Assembly (NCBI RefSeq): GCF_001949145.1
Contig: NW_019091481.1
Span: forward strand, 83,670 to 133,479
Source of the DNA: Acanthaster planci
Lineage: Eukaryota > Echinodermata > Asteroidea > Valvatida > Acanthasteridae
DNA: 49,810 nt
Direction of reading: 5' to 3'
A program made the position numbers and the translations under genes. Shown here piece after piece: positions 33,015 to 44,532 of this stretch. The notes below the pieces were generated by a model. It had not been told where the DNA came from. It did no database searches and worked only from the letters and a program-made list of their open reading frames with translations. How positions within the stretch are numbered: the stretch's first letter is position 1; each line of letters starts with the position of its first letter.

Positions 33015-36000
33015 ACGCAGACCGGCGTTGAGAAGAAACAGGCTCACGCTTGGCGTGATTCTGCAATCCACGGTGGTAGTCCCACATTAAAGGGGGGACG
33101 TGAGCCTCTACAGACTGTATGCGTATGACGTCACGTTACAGGGTACTTCTTCTTTGGGGTCATTAATCGTAATGATATTAAAATAACAAAGAACAGCCTC
33201 TAAGCATGCTCTAAGACCCCAACAAAGCACATAACCTCTATAAATGCAGAAGATGTGAACTTAGCTTCGGACTGACTAAAACTACCAATAAACCCGGCTC
33301 TATAGGGTATTACACGGAACACATTAGGATATCGGGGGTTTAACTTATCAGTCTGTCGTATTAAAAACATTTATTCATGAAAGCAGCACCTCTCTTTCAC
33401 AAATACAGCTTCTCCCAAAATTAACAGAACCCAACAAATGCTCATTTTTTATATAGGATGTGGTTTTTATCAACTTTGCCATACGTCTCGGTTTCCTTAA
33501 AAGATTTGACCATGAAAATTGATCGAGCTATAGACTAAAAATACATGTACATATGATTATGTGAGAAGTGGCACTGACGTTTCACTTATATGGTAAAGTG
33601 AAGAAGAAAATTGATCTTTCCTTGTCTGCAGCAATCAAATGTTTCCCAATAAAATCATTAAAATATTCGAGATAGATCCTTAAGAATAAACACAGGCCTG
33701 TTCCACAGTGACGTATCAAGACGAAAAACAAAAGAGAAAAACTCAAAGGTAAGGGAACTGTTTTGCGTCTTTCCAACCTACAAACCAAAAATCTTTTTTT
33801 TTACTTTGCTCAAACGTAGAAAACTTTAATTTGGTCACAGGGATATTCGTGATCTAAAATCCTTAAGAAAGTAAAAGTATGGCAAAGTTGTCAGTTTGAA
33901 AAAATAAGTCGATTACAGTTTTTTATAGTAAAAACATAAATGAATTTGAGCATTTACGGTTTCAATGTATCGGGACTAGCCTGTAGTTGGCTGAGTGATA
34001 TAGGAGACAATGTACAAAAGTCAGACATCCAATCCACCTCGTCACGGTTAAATTCTCATTAAAAATCGCGGGTGGGCGGGGTGGGACACAAAAAGCTGAG
34101 TTATTATACAGGATACTGTTTCCATCATTGTTTGGTTTAACTGTTTGACAAATGGCAATTTGAAAAAACTAGAGGATAACGACAACTGCCAGTAAAGTTA
34201 TTGGTAGTGACGTTAGAGAGTTATGTGACATTTATAAAAAGGCCCATGATTTGTGCAGATCAGTCGCATCCTTTATTTTCTGAGATTCTGTACAACAGGG
34301 CTTGGAAAATGATGGAGGAATGGATTATCGTCAAACTAAATGAGACGCTAGACTTGCCTCTTTCTAGCGCAATGTTATAATTACCTGATTTGGGAATTAC
34401 AGGCTTTTCAAGAGTACACATCTTTGTGCGGATCCAGTCACCCGTGCTCACCGTATAGGTCGTAGACTTACACACTTTATTACCCTCACATCATCGTAGC
34501 TATTCCTCTAAAACTGATTGGTATCAGGTGGAAATGATTGACTTCGTAACTTCGCAGTCTGGCTTTGCATGAAGCCGTTTGAGAGGCAACAGCTGTAATA
34601 TAATGTATAAATATCGATCAAAGAGCATGACGGAATTAGTTCGAATATTTATAGGCACCGCGGTACTTCCTATATCAGGCAAAACCATGCAGGCTGTAAT
34701 GGGCCGGGGATGGCTGCAACCGACAAGGAGCGCTAGCTCCGGGGGGCTTCAAAGTTAAGTGTATTTTTGTTATTCCATAAGCCCATAAGTCAAGTCTGAA
34801 TCGAATTTGAACACAGCAAAACATCCTCAGTACTGTTTTCCTGAAATTACCGCTTTGAGCTTTTATCCCATTTCGAGCCTTAATCAAAGACTATTTTTAA
34901 GTCTTACGCCTGTCTGACAACCATCCTATCAAGCAGCCTACCGTGAGGAGTAGAACTGTACATTGAAATTTAGGTAAACAATAAATTTGAAAAGTGCCAT
35001 CGATGCAAAAGGTTGCCGAATTTTTGGGCGTTTGTCCGCCACCACCCTGACGAAGGACAAACGTCCGGATTTTCGGCAAAGCCTTTTAGCAACGGTGAAA
35101 ACATTTTCAACTTTGTTTACCTATGATCTTGTAATTACCTCAGTACGGTTGTGCAATAATGTCATCAACACGTACGAAAGCAAGAAAAATTGTCGAAAGT
35201 AAGTAGAAGAGGTCAAGCCTTGGCGCTTTTAAACGATCTCAATATCTACCCAAGTTACGTAGCCTTTAACGGGGACCAATCAAAATACCCACAGAAATGA
35301 TGCAATTAAAATTCCAAAATGGGTACAGATTTCAGTAATCGGACTCGGAGGCACAGTACATGCCGGAGTGACCCCATTATGTGAACCAAATTACGAGTCT
35401 GAACCGCCGACCAGAAATTGCACAGAATTGTCTTTTACAGTCTATACACATTTTGTAAGCTATTTTGTTCCAGGATACTTGAAGTTAAACTATTCCTCCA
35501 AACACGTATGCTTTGTTTACGTCTAAGTTACAGCAAGTGCGGATAATCCAATTGTGCCCTCTAGACTCATATTGAGCTTGGATATTCAACTTTACCGTTT
35601 AGAATGGTCATGTTACACCATGGAGCAATAAAATACAGCCTTTGTATGACTGCAGTACATTTAGACCCTCCAATAAATTGTTTTTCACAGGCCTACGGAT
35701 GTAGTTTTCATGGAAGCGGAATAAAAATTTACAATAATCTTACCATAATGATTGAACTTTTACTGAATCCATCCGTACTCTTCGCAGTCATCATACACCG
35801 CAACATGTCACATTCATCGGACATATTCATCAGTCTAAAAAACTTTACAAGCTGTATCAACAGTTTGGAAGATCGACATCTTCCTCGCATGAGATTTCAT
35901 GGACTGGTTTTATCACCAAGCCTGGCACTGAAGAGGCCTAGTAACAACTATCACGTACCGTATGTGCATGTACATGTACATTACGATGCATGCCCTGCAT

Positions 36001-36592
36001 ACAGTGATAACTCGTTCAAGCGAGTGAACAACCCTGGTCCGCAGTGAGCCAAAGTGCATGTACTGCACTTAGAACGTGTGACAAGCAACGCGAACGTCAA
36101 ACAAAACTTCCAATAGGCTAGGGCACTATGATGCGACCTACGTGCAGAAACCATTTTTGTAAACAACTCCACGGAAACTGGCTAGCACGGATTTAAGACT
36201 AATGTCGTCGGCTGTAATAGAGGGCGCTACATACATGCACTCGCCTCGGCCAGAGGGTGCACCCTCGTATTGAAATATGTCGGCCGAACTCATTAATAAA
36301 AGTTATAGAATCAAAATATTCTACATTAGAGGGTCCTGAGAGCCATGGAACTGAGGAATGAGACTGAACCTCTGGGCCGGACTCAAGGCTTCCAATTCTG
36401 AGCAATTCGGATGCAATCAGCTTTGAAAGTGGCACTATTTGAGCCATTTTGCCGAGGGATGGTTTTTCAAAATGGCTACTTTTCTGGACAGGGACATTTT
36501 CTGCATTTTAGGGGTGGTCTGCTTCTGGTGAAAATTTCTCAAAAATTCATTGGTTAACCCCTCGAAAATTGAAAGGAAAATGAAAGAGGACA
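33015..36592. other. No gene recognised; repeats only
   Basis: The stretch has no recognisable exon or RNA gene. The longest open frame (35604-36047, plus) reads as low-complexity-free but unmatched sequence ending in an ACATGT tract, and I do not trust it. The missing upstream exon of the nucleotidyltransferase gene could lie here. Confidence 0.35.
34974..35120. repeat. Foldback (snap-back) MITE
   Basis: The whole 147-bp segment folds on itself. GTAAACAA and TTTGAAAA at the left pair with TTTTCAA and TTGTTTAC at the right. The innermost GGGCGTTTGTCC pairs with GGACAAACGTCC around a loop of about 15 bases. Arms carry several mismatches, so it is not recent. Confidence 0.6.
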
Positions 36593-37110
36593 NNNNNNNN
36601 NNNNNNNNNNNNNNNNNNNNNNNNNNNNNNNNNNNNNNNNNNNNNNNNNNNNNNNNNNNNNNNNNNNNNNNNNNNNNNNNNNNNNNNNNNNNNNNNNNNN
36701 NNNNNNNNNNNNNNNNNNNNNNNNNNNNNNNNNNNNNNNNNNNNNNNNNNNNNNNNNNNNNNNNNNNNNNNNNNNNNNNNNNNNNNNNNNNNNNNNNNNN
36801 NNNNNNNNNNNNNNNNNNNNNNNNNNNNNNNNNNNNNNNNNNNNNNNNNNNNNNNNNNNNNNNNNNNNNNNNNNNNNNNNNNNNNNNNNNNNNNNNNNNN
36901 NNNNNNNNNNNNNNNNNNNNNNNNNNNNNNNNNNNNNNNNNNNNNNNNNNNNNNNNNNNNNNNNNNNNNNNNNNNNNNNNNNNNNNNNNNNNNNNNNNNN
37001 NNNNNNNNNNNNNNNNNNNNNNNNNNNNNNNNNNNNNNNNNNNNNNNNNNNNNNNNNNNNNNNNNNNNNNNNNNNNNNNNNNNNNNNNNNNNNNNNNNNN
37101 NNNNNNNNNN
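36593..37110. other. Assembly gap
   Basis: 518 undetermined bases. Any frame drawn across them is meaningless. The flanks are repeat-rich, the usual cause of such gaps. Confidence 0.99.
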
Positions 37111-37196
37111 ACTGCTGTCTATCGGAATTTATTTTTAGTGGTGCACCCCAGAGTGTCTTCGGCCCTTGCCCGCCATAATGAAATGCACTGCAGAAT

Positions 37197-38130
37197 GTAG
37201 TCTTGCCGCAAGACTGGTTTTACTGTTTTGGCCGGTGCACCGTGCAGACGACATGCGCTGGCGAGCTCACCCGAATATCGCTACCTACTGATCGAGGGTG
37301 CTATAAGCACAAGAGGCGACCTGCCAGAAAACCAGTCTTGTAGAATCTGACAGGCTACCCCGAACAATTCCGAGCATACTTCACTCGCTCAGGATCATGA
37401 ATATTAATACCCTAACGCCAGTGGCGTAGCTAGGATTTTACTTGTGGAGGACACAAAGGGGGCACCAGCTTTAAATGGTGTGGTTTTATTTATTTATTTA
37501 TTTATTTATTTTGGGGGGAGTTTTGTTAGCCTTTGTTCAATATCCATTCATCCGTTTTTTCGGTGGGGAGGGGCAGCTGGGGGCACCCCGCATTTGTGGG
37601 GGGCACGTAATCCCCCCCCTGACTACGTCACTGCACTGCCGTACGCACTGCTGAAGACCGTGCGCCATGCAGACTGCATTTTCGGCAGTGCGCATGAACA
37701 ATTATTCATGGCAATTTGAGCGCGTAAAGTATGCTCGGATTTTCAGATAAAAGCTTTGCAGATTTCTACAGACTGGTTTTCTGGCAGGCCGTCTCGTGTG
37801 AATAGACCTTTTTCACCCGTGTGACTAAATGTAAACAATACCACCACCTGTGCACCGCCTTGGCCACAGTGAACGTATATATTCCTACGGGCAGCTTCAA
37901 CCACGTGCAAGCGTGCTGCATGCTTGATTAGTTTATCTTGAATAAGTAGATTACCATCACAACACTATGCACATTACCATCACAACACATCAGAGCTAGG
38001 TCCAGCCAGATCCTGACATCGCTGGAAAAAGGTCTGTATAGCTGTGTTCGCCAGCGCATGGCGCCTGCAACTGAGGTGGTGCGCCGACCAAATTTAAACA
38101 GCACAGCCAGTCTTGGGGCAAGACTAAGCA
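37197..38130. repeat. Large diverged inverted repeat beside the gap
   Basis: GTCTTGCCGCAAGACTGG (near 37200) with the following GCGCTGGCGA (near 37255) matches the reverse complement of 38055-38120 (GTCTTGCCCCAAGACTGG, GCGCTGGCGA). A second inner pair, CTGCCAGAAAACCAGTCT at about 37321, is mirrored near 37772. The same order on both arms shows one foldback structure of about 930 bp, with at least one other element inserted in the middle. Arms are diverged and interrupted. Confidence 0.55.
37419..37633. mobile_element. Small element with CAGTGGCGTAGCTAGG / CAGTGACGTAGTCAGG ends
   Basis: The left end CAGTGGCGTAGCTAGG (37419) is mirrored by the complement of CAGTGACGTAGTCAGG ending at 37633. 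The interior is a TTTA microsatellite (about 37484-37512) followed by G/C-runs. CAGTGGCGTAG termini are common on non-autonomous DNA transposons of marine animals. It lies within the larger inverted repeat, so it inserted later. Confidence 0.6.
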
Positions 38131-39609
38131 GAATGGGGAACTTAAGTGATTCAAACGTCCAAAAGGATCTCATTCAATAGAGCCTGACAGTAAAATATTA
38201 CGCAGCTAGCTTCAGGAATTCTCGCGCGGTCCGCTTATGGAGATTTTACATGGGCCGTCCTTTCAAATCCTATAATTTTTGGAAATTGATTTCTAACTGA
38301 AACCACCCCAAGAAAAACTCATGTCGGAATTTTCTCCTTGTCCTCGTCAAGTAATATATAGGAAAAGTTACCTGGAGATGGGTAAAAACTAATTTCATTG
38401 ACGACCTTCTGCTTCCGGTGGTATCGTTCCTACAGGTCTCCTTGTTCATGCACGTTTGTTTTCATTCCCCGTGCTTAACATGGAAACGAGTTTATACAAC
38501 GCTGCAAAGATTTACCTACCTTCAGTCGATGGGTTCCAGATTCCGTTGAGTAGACATGACAAAGTTCTTGTCAGCATCAGAATCTTTCGCAAAACCATTG
38601 CTTTAAGTTTATTTCCTTATAAATTTCAAAATTTCAAATTTCAAAGACAGCCATAATCTTTCCGTAATTGTTCATCTGCGTACGAGACCACCGAATTGCA
38701 CTTTTCTTGATGTATTTTCGATTTTCGGAAGTGGTAGGTCAATTTTTGGCAGGATATTTCTCTTTTATGTCAGGTCATTTTTTCATATATATTCAAATAT
38801 TTTACAAAAAGCCTTTTTAAGAGTAGAGTTTTAAGAAGTAACTGAACTAAAATTATTCCAAATGTTGAAATTTCTGCACCATATTTCCTATCCAAGGCAC
38901 TGACGTAAATAAAACAAATATGGACTGGCAATGCCCCTAATCAGCTTACAAAGATCATTGAATGCAACAGCGGCCATTTTACCGAGCCTAATCTAAAGCT
39001 TATCCCAGCACTTGCTTGCCATGGTTCTCCCTGGCGTCAATAGATACAACGGAAAGCAAGCCAACCCGCGCCTTTGTATTCGGCTCGGTAAAATGGCCGC
39101 TGGTTGGCTTCTATTTCATACAAAGGCGTTGCAAGTCTAAATTTTTTATGTACGTTCCTGACCCAAAGGTTCCGGAAGCGCGCCATCAGGGATCAAAGGG
39201 CCTCTCTTTGAGATTGTATTTGAATACTATTATCATTGACATCGTAAGATAGAACACGTACTATTTACTATCGTCCCGGTGATTTATTGTCCCGATCCAA
39301 GTAAATTGCACTGAATGCACTAACAAGTTAAGATTACAATTTGAATGAAATGTACGTGTGTGATCTGCTTGATGAAATATATCATAGTTACAATCAGATA
39401 CTGCACAGTGTATTGTCTTGTACTCATTACAAGTTACATAAAGCATACCTGAACATGTACACAGAAAAGCTTTGTAAATGTAGAACATGTATTACTGATT
39501 TGTGTCATTAACATTCAAATTTCAACTCGGGTAAGCAAGCCTAAGCGGTTTACTTAATAATTTTAACAGAATTCTTAAGGAAAGCACTTTTGAGTCCTGA
39601 GTATCCAAC
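38131..39609. other. No gene recognised
   Basis: Apart from the palindromic MITE at 38968-39102, no coding exon, RNA or transposon end was recognised. It lies between the repeat cluster and the 3' end of the phosphomevalonate kinase gene. Confidence 0.35.
38968..39102. mobile_element. Palindromic MITE with 21-bp perfect ends
   Basis: CAGCGGCCATTTTACCGAGC(C) at 38968-38988 is perfectly complementary to 39082-39102. The core is about 93 bp. A further partial palindrome, CGCCTTTGTAT / ATACAAAGGCG, spans 39069-39128 across its right edge. CAG ends suggest a hAT-like origin. Identity of the ends suggests recent activity. Confidence 0.65.
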
Positions 39610-39615
39610 TTTATT
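39610..39615 (-). promoter_or_regulatory. Candidate poly(A) signal of the phosphomevalonate kinase gene
   Basis: AATAAA on the minus strand, about 385 bases past the stop codon at 39999. Distance and motif fit a 3' end; the cleavage site is not determined. Confidence 0.4.
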
Positions 39616-39998
39616 TGTAATCTTCAAATCCCATATTTGGAAGACTTTTTGGTTTTCAAGATATATTAATGCAAATCTTCAATCTAACAAACAGTGAGCA
39701 AGAAAAGTTGCCGGAATTTTTCATTTTTGCTATGGTAAGTTTTCTTGTTTCAATGTCTCTTTACATGAAGACAAGCCATAGGGATGAGCAAATGCTATAC
39801 AGAAATATTTGAAATGAGCTAAACTTTAGATATATAACTTGAACAGGAACCTTCTATCATTTAAGTCAATATCTAAGAGTTTCAGATGGCGCATCACATT
39901 TTCAAACATTTCAAAGAAATGAACATTTGTATTTATAAGATATTCCAATGTTATGCAGTCTATAAATTTAGACAGTATCATGTAATCATGTAACGCTG

Positions 39999-42900
39999 TT
40001 AAGTATAGGTCAACTTTTCTTGTATATGGTCTATAATTTGAGCAAGTTGAGGTTCAAGTACATCTATGTTTCCATTATTAGATATAATGAAATCCCATGT
40101 CACTCCATGGTCAAGATCGCATTCAGACTCCGCATCATCAATACCTACAAGAAAATAATATCAACAACAAATATCAATATAATGCGTTAGTGAGTATTAT
40201 TAGTTGGTGACTTATGTGAACTTGGAAAAATGTGTGGTTTACACGAAGACTTGTCCCATTTTCAAAGTCCAGGTAAGTACAGTATGTGAAGTAGCCACAC
40301 AGGACGCACAGTGGAAGAATACACAAGGTTGAAGAATTTAAAAGAAAAAAAAACGAAGCTAAGGAAATCTAGTAAAATTGATTCATGAAGAACTGGAACT
40401 TTGAACATGATTCCTGGTTGGTAAAAATAGGTGATAAAAGAATATCCCAACTTATTCCTGACTGGATGATAAATTTCACAATCTTGTTTTGTTATTTAAC
40501 CTACACGGGGCCGGGGCAAACAATTCTGTTTCACTATGGGATAACAAGTCCCTTGCTATGTACCTGCCTGAGACTTTGTGAAACAAAATAGGTTTCACAT
40601 CAAATACATTTCATGACGAGTTTAAAATACTAATGGAATGATTACCTTTAGTATACATAAATCCCCTTGAGGCTCGGACACTATCCTCTGCAGTAACTCT
40701 GATAGTGACAGTCTGTTTAGAGTAATTCTCTTTGAAAAATGCGACATCTGTTTGCCTTCGAGCATCGCTGATGATCCAAACTTTATGGTTAGGAGATGCA
40801 CTTTTGATGGCTAGGCGACAAAAGTATGCAGGGTCTTTCTTACGCTGTTCCTCACCCCAGCTTATCATCTTTGCCCTGTGCTCCTCTTTGTAGCTGGTGG
40901 CATCCAGCAACTTATTGAAATCCAAGTTATTTTCCTTGGGAGACGAGAGCAAATGGTTATAATCCTACCTTGAAACAAATTACGTTTAAAAAAGGCTACA
41001 TAAAAAATAATTCCTGGTTTCTCATCAGCGCTACATGTAGCATCCAAAAGTTGGCACCACATCCATCAAACTACATTGAAGGAAAAGTAAACACTTCAAA
41101 GGAACAAAAAAACATGCCTCACTGAATATTTCTAAAAGATAAGAGCCAAGAATCACTTTTTAAATAGCCCATCTTACATCAACAGTTTAAAGGATTCATG
41201 CAATGAACTTTTCCCACACTCGCCTTTCAGCATCGTTATCCTTTTCCCCAGTGTATGAAAATTGTTTAAAAGCCTTTTGAAGTTACTGAATTACACTGAA
41301 AAGTGTACTCATGTCAATCAATTAAAAATCGTCCAAGCTGCTCAAGACAAGTGAGGGCACTGTTGCTGTGACGTAAATTAGGGAACACACTGTTCGGTTT
41401 ACATGCTTTCATGTTCACATTTTAATCACTATGTTTTTCTCTGAAAACAGTCATGACTAAAGGTTGTTTGCTGGCTAATTACACAACAAACAATTACCAC
41501 AAGACATGAAAATCTGAAAGAGCAGTTCCAGCACTTTTTGTGCAATGAGGAGGTTGACTGTGTGGGATGGCATCACAATTTTGCTTAAACCTAACAGATT
41601 TATAGAGTACCACAAAAATATTTTTTTTAAGATTAATTGAAGTACAAGGTACAGTTTTAAGGTTTGTAGTAAATAATTGTATTGCCTTGTCCCCTTAAAA
41701 ATTCACAGTTATGCAAACCTTTACATTAAAAATAACATCACAAAGTACTGGACCAACGTTTGTTAGTAAACACATCTACCGGTGTTGCTGTAAATGCTAG
41801 CACAGCACCACACCACAGGGGTCGAATTTAACCTTTTTTTCCTGGTAGCCAGCAGGACCAGTACTTCAAAATTTTCACTGATCCTGCTGAAAGTTTGGTG
41901 GTCCCATACCAGAACAGCACATGCAGCTGCTTGAGCAATCCTTGTTATGGCGCAGGCTGCAACAAATTTATGACATGGCCTGCCCGATGGGGCAGGCCAT
42001 GTCATAAATTTGCTTGCTCGATAGGATCAACACTTGCCCAAGATTTCTCGGAATCCACGATAATAATGGTTATTTAACTTAGGCCTACTACAATACAAGC
42101 AGTCTTTTATTAGGCTACAAAACAGTTGTGCTATGCCTCAAAAAAAAACAAATTTGTGCTGATTGAATTGCATCAATGGGCACGACAGCTTCCAAAATTA
42201 TCTCAAAAAGTGATTTACACCTGTCTTAAGTCTATGTAAAATTTTTTACATTCGAAAATTCACAAGAAAATTATAGACAATTCACATAGTGCTACTCAAG
42301 CGATCACGACAGCAAACTGGCCAACAATGTCCATGTATCGCGTGGTAAGTGTGCATGATGCATCAGGACCAGCGGGTGATAAACCTTGAGCCGGAGCCAC
42401 GAGCAGAACAACCTCAAATTAAACTCATGAATGCAGACAACACATACATAAATAAGAGACCAAGTTCTGTGAATTAACTTGCAGAAAACCTCTTGCAACA
42501 TCAATGTATTTTCGACCTGCAGCATTAGGGTTGCATCCACGACGTGTACGGCCGATGTACATGTAGAGTGGACATGTACAGCACAGGTTGGTTCTGGTTC
42601 CAACATTTCCATCACGCATTCTTTTGCATGGGTGCAGTGCGACAGGAACCAGAGCAGCTTTAATTCATTGAGCTTTGCGCACATGTTTTCACCACCGCAA
42701 TAGCGGAACGTGAAAATAATGGATTTTTTTCTTAAAACAAGCATTTTAACGTGGAGAAAGGTTATTGAAAGATATTTGTGAAGACAGAAAAGACATCAGA
42801 TTTCAACTGGCCCACCAGACCACCAGTTTTATCAGATCAGCTGGTCCCCGACTTTTTTGCTGACCTCGGGCTAGCGGACCACCATTAATTTCGACCCCTG

Positions 42901-43698
42901 TACCAGTACAAGGATACTTTCTTTGAAATTTGGCCAATCAATAGTCCTGCAAGTAGGCCTATGGCATGGATGGTCATGGCAGAATAAATCCTTATCCCAC
43001 CAGATTCATCATATAAATATTGAAGGATGTGGTCTAACCATGGAGGCAGGAACCTCCGTGGTCTAACACACTTAATCAAACCAGACAATGACATACATGT
43101 ACACATACCATGGAGGAAGTTTGTGTCCTTCCTCCGGATGCATGTACATGTAGTCGTAAAACCTACACATACACATGGTACATGTACTAACATGACTAAC
43201 TTAAATGACACTGTAGGCCCTACAACTACCAATAATTGGTGGTAGGGCCTACAGTATTATTTAAGTACAAGAGTACTCATTTGACATGTTTGACTAGCAA
43301 GATTACCTTGGCATATTGGTGTTTGAGTGGTCCAGAGAGCCTCAGTATTGTACAAAGATCCGTACCCAATCTGTGAAAACAAAAAAGTCAAATGAAAAAG
43401 GCCCAGGTACAGATGCAACTCGTGATCGTCAACTGACTGATGAAATGACAATGAATGATACTGAATTAACTGAGCATGCCAAGTAAGTGATACATATGTC
43501 ATCATGTACATGATGTAGGCTTTTCACAATCCAAAGTGTTGCACAGTTTAGTGTCAAGTTACAATATCCCTACACCACACTATAAAGCCACATTTATGAT
43601 TAAATTACTACTTACCGCTCCAGCAAAATATCAGTGGTAAAATCTTTACCCGATTTCCGTTTACCACTAAATACCAGAACAACATCTGGAGCATTCAT
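39999..43698 (-). CDS. PMVK: Phosphomevalonate kinase, complete, four exons
   Basis: Role: phosphorylates mevalonate-5-phosphate to the diphosphate with ATP, in the mevalonate pathway to isoprenoids and sterols (cytosol/peroxisome). Coding exons: 43616-43698 (ATG at 43698), 43307-43370, 40646-40934, 39999-40144 (stop TAA). All introns are GT..AG, phases agree and the product is 193 residues; the human enzyme is 192. The P-loop-like SGKRKSGKD is at residues 11-19; RLSGPLKHQYAK follows; MISWGEEQRKKDPAYFCR and the substrate-binding SDARR (R108, R109) are in exon 3; GIDDAESECDL is in exon 4. All align well with the animal-type kinase, which is unrelated to the GHMP-type enzyme of fungi and bacteria. 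The exon 3 acceptor is AAG rather than CAG. Intron 2 (2.4 kb) holds a hAT-like element. No defect is visible, so the gene is probably functional. Confidence 0.95.
41816..42900. mobile_element. Non-autonomous hAT-like element with CAGGGGTCGAAWTTAA ends
   Basis: The left end CAGGGGTCGAATTTAA (41816) is mirrored by the complement of CAGGGGTCGAAATTAA ending at 42900, with GGTGGTCC subterminal repeats inside both ends. About 1.1 kb, in intron 2 of the phosphomevalonate kinase gene. It contains a perfect hairpin at 41963-42012. A 146-codon minus-strand frame (42304-42744) inside has Cys/His pairs, but I see no hAT transposase motif. No clear 8-bp target duplication. Confidence 0.65.
41963..42012. 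repeat. Perfect 23-bp hairpin with 4-base loop
   Basis: Arms 41963-41985 and 41990-42012 pair without a mismatch around GATG. The arm core is GACATGGCCTGCCC. It lies in the hAT-like element, inside a transcribed intron. Shape is like a small-RNA precursor, but arms are perfectly paired, shorter than most animal pre-miRNAs, and no flanking stem is seen. Confidence 0.7.
43210..43255. repeat. Palindrome ACTGTAGGCCCTAC ... GTAGGGCCTACAGT
   Basis: 14-bp arms (43210-43223 and 43242-43255) pair perfectly, with a second palindrome ACCAATAATTGGT inside. It lies in the same intron 2, about 50 bases from exon 2. The TAGGCCTA-type core is a frequent short repeat in this window (see also 45650-46080). 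Confidence 0.55.
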
Positions 43699-43763
43699 TT
43701 TCCTTTCTTGGTGAGTCGTATCTTGTTATATACATGTACATATATGTTCAGTGCAGCTTGATA

Positions 43764-44532
43764 GTGTTACACCCCAACTATGGTATCAGTCCCAACTATA
43801 GTTGGGTCCATCCCTACAAATGTCATGTCATTCTACTAGTAGGAGTAGGGCTAGATGAACGGGGTTGCACTACACCAAATACGCGCCTATAGAAAACACT
43901 GCAAAATCGCCGCACAGAAATAGCGCCACCTGATACTCTCATAAGGAGGTGGCCTCCGTTTTTGCACTGGAAATTCAAGACTATGGCCGGAAGATCACCT
44001 ACCTGCATGCTTTTCGTTTCAATTTCATGGGGGTTAGCCACGAAAATATTTTTATATTCGTCTTTGAACGAAGATACCCCCAAAATAGCAGTAAAATTTC
44101 TGAATGTAGCCTTCCGCCTCTATCCAAAATAGGTCTAAAATTTGGGGCTTTTTGTGAAAGAAATGCCCCGAACTGGAAACTATCAGTCCCAAATTCGGGA
44201 TTTATAGAAATATTTTTAGGATGCCTCCTGATTATGGCCTGTTTTATTTGAAAAAATCCCGTGGGATCGCAAAATGTTAATGAGGTCGCGCGCAGAAATA
44301 CAACCATTTGGTGGAATGCACCCACAGATGAAGTGCCACATTTTAGATGAATTTGTCAAGTGTGAGACACATTGACTTGGATGATGCTGAGACATTTTCC
44401 ACAGACATTGGTCAACAATAGTTGGGCCATGTGATTCTACCTCCATGGTTGGGCCAGCCCAACTGCAGCACTACTGTTGGGACTGTCCCAACTATAGTTG
44501 GGGCTTATGCTATAGTTGGGACGTAACAATAA
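43764..44532. mobile_element. MITE copy A (CCCAACTATAGTTGGG family), split by an insertion
   Basis: The ends GTGTTACACCCCAACTAT (left) and the complement of TTGTTACGTCCCAACTAT (right) are inverted. Just inside each end is the self-complementary CCCAACTATAGTTGGG. Its internal sequence matches copy B at 45195-45580 in the opposite orientation, once the insertion at 43861-44323 is removed. The left end is only about 65 bases upstream of the phosphomevalonate kinase ATG. Confidence 0.7.
43861..44323. mobile_element. Element nested inside MITE copy A
   Basis: 463 bp missing from copy B. The ends are imperfect inverted repeats: GGGGTTGCACTACACCAAAT at the left against GGGTGCATTCCACCAAAT at the right (complement). 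Flanking AC dinucleotides may be the target duplication, judged from the uninterrupted copy B (GATGAACAGATGAAG). The open frames inside have no recognisable protein. Confidence 0.65.

Noticed and set aside
35604-36047. 147-codon plus-strand open frame
   Set aside because: No family match, ends in an ACATGT simple repeat, no supporting splice signals or neighbours.
36550-37200. 216-codon open frame across the gap
   Set aside because: Most of it is undetermined bases; the flanking codons have no protein-like character.
40955-41062. Possible duplicated phosphomevalonate kinase exon fragment (QLLDATC, VAFFKRN on the minus strand, like KLLDATS and VAFFKEN of exon 3)
   Set aside because: The two matches are short, in the wrong spacing relative to exon 3, and the DNA similarity is low; chance is more likely than an exon duplicate.
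43823-44325. Several 75-108 codon frames in MITE copy A and its insert
   Set aside because: All lie in a non-autonomous nested element; copy B does not keep them and no domain is recognised.
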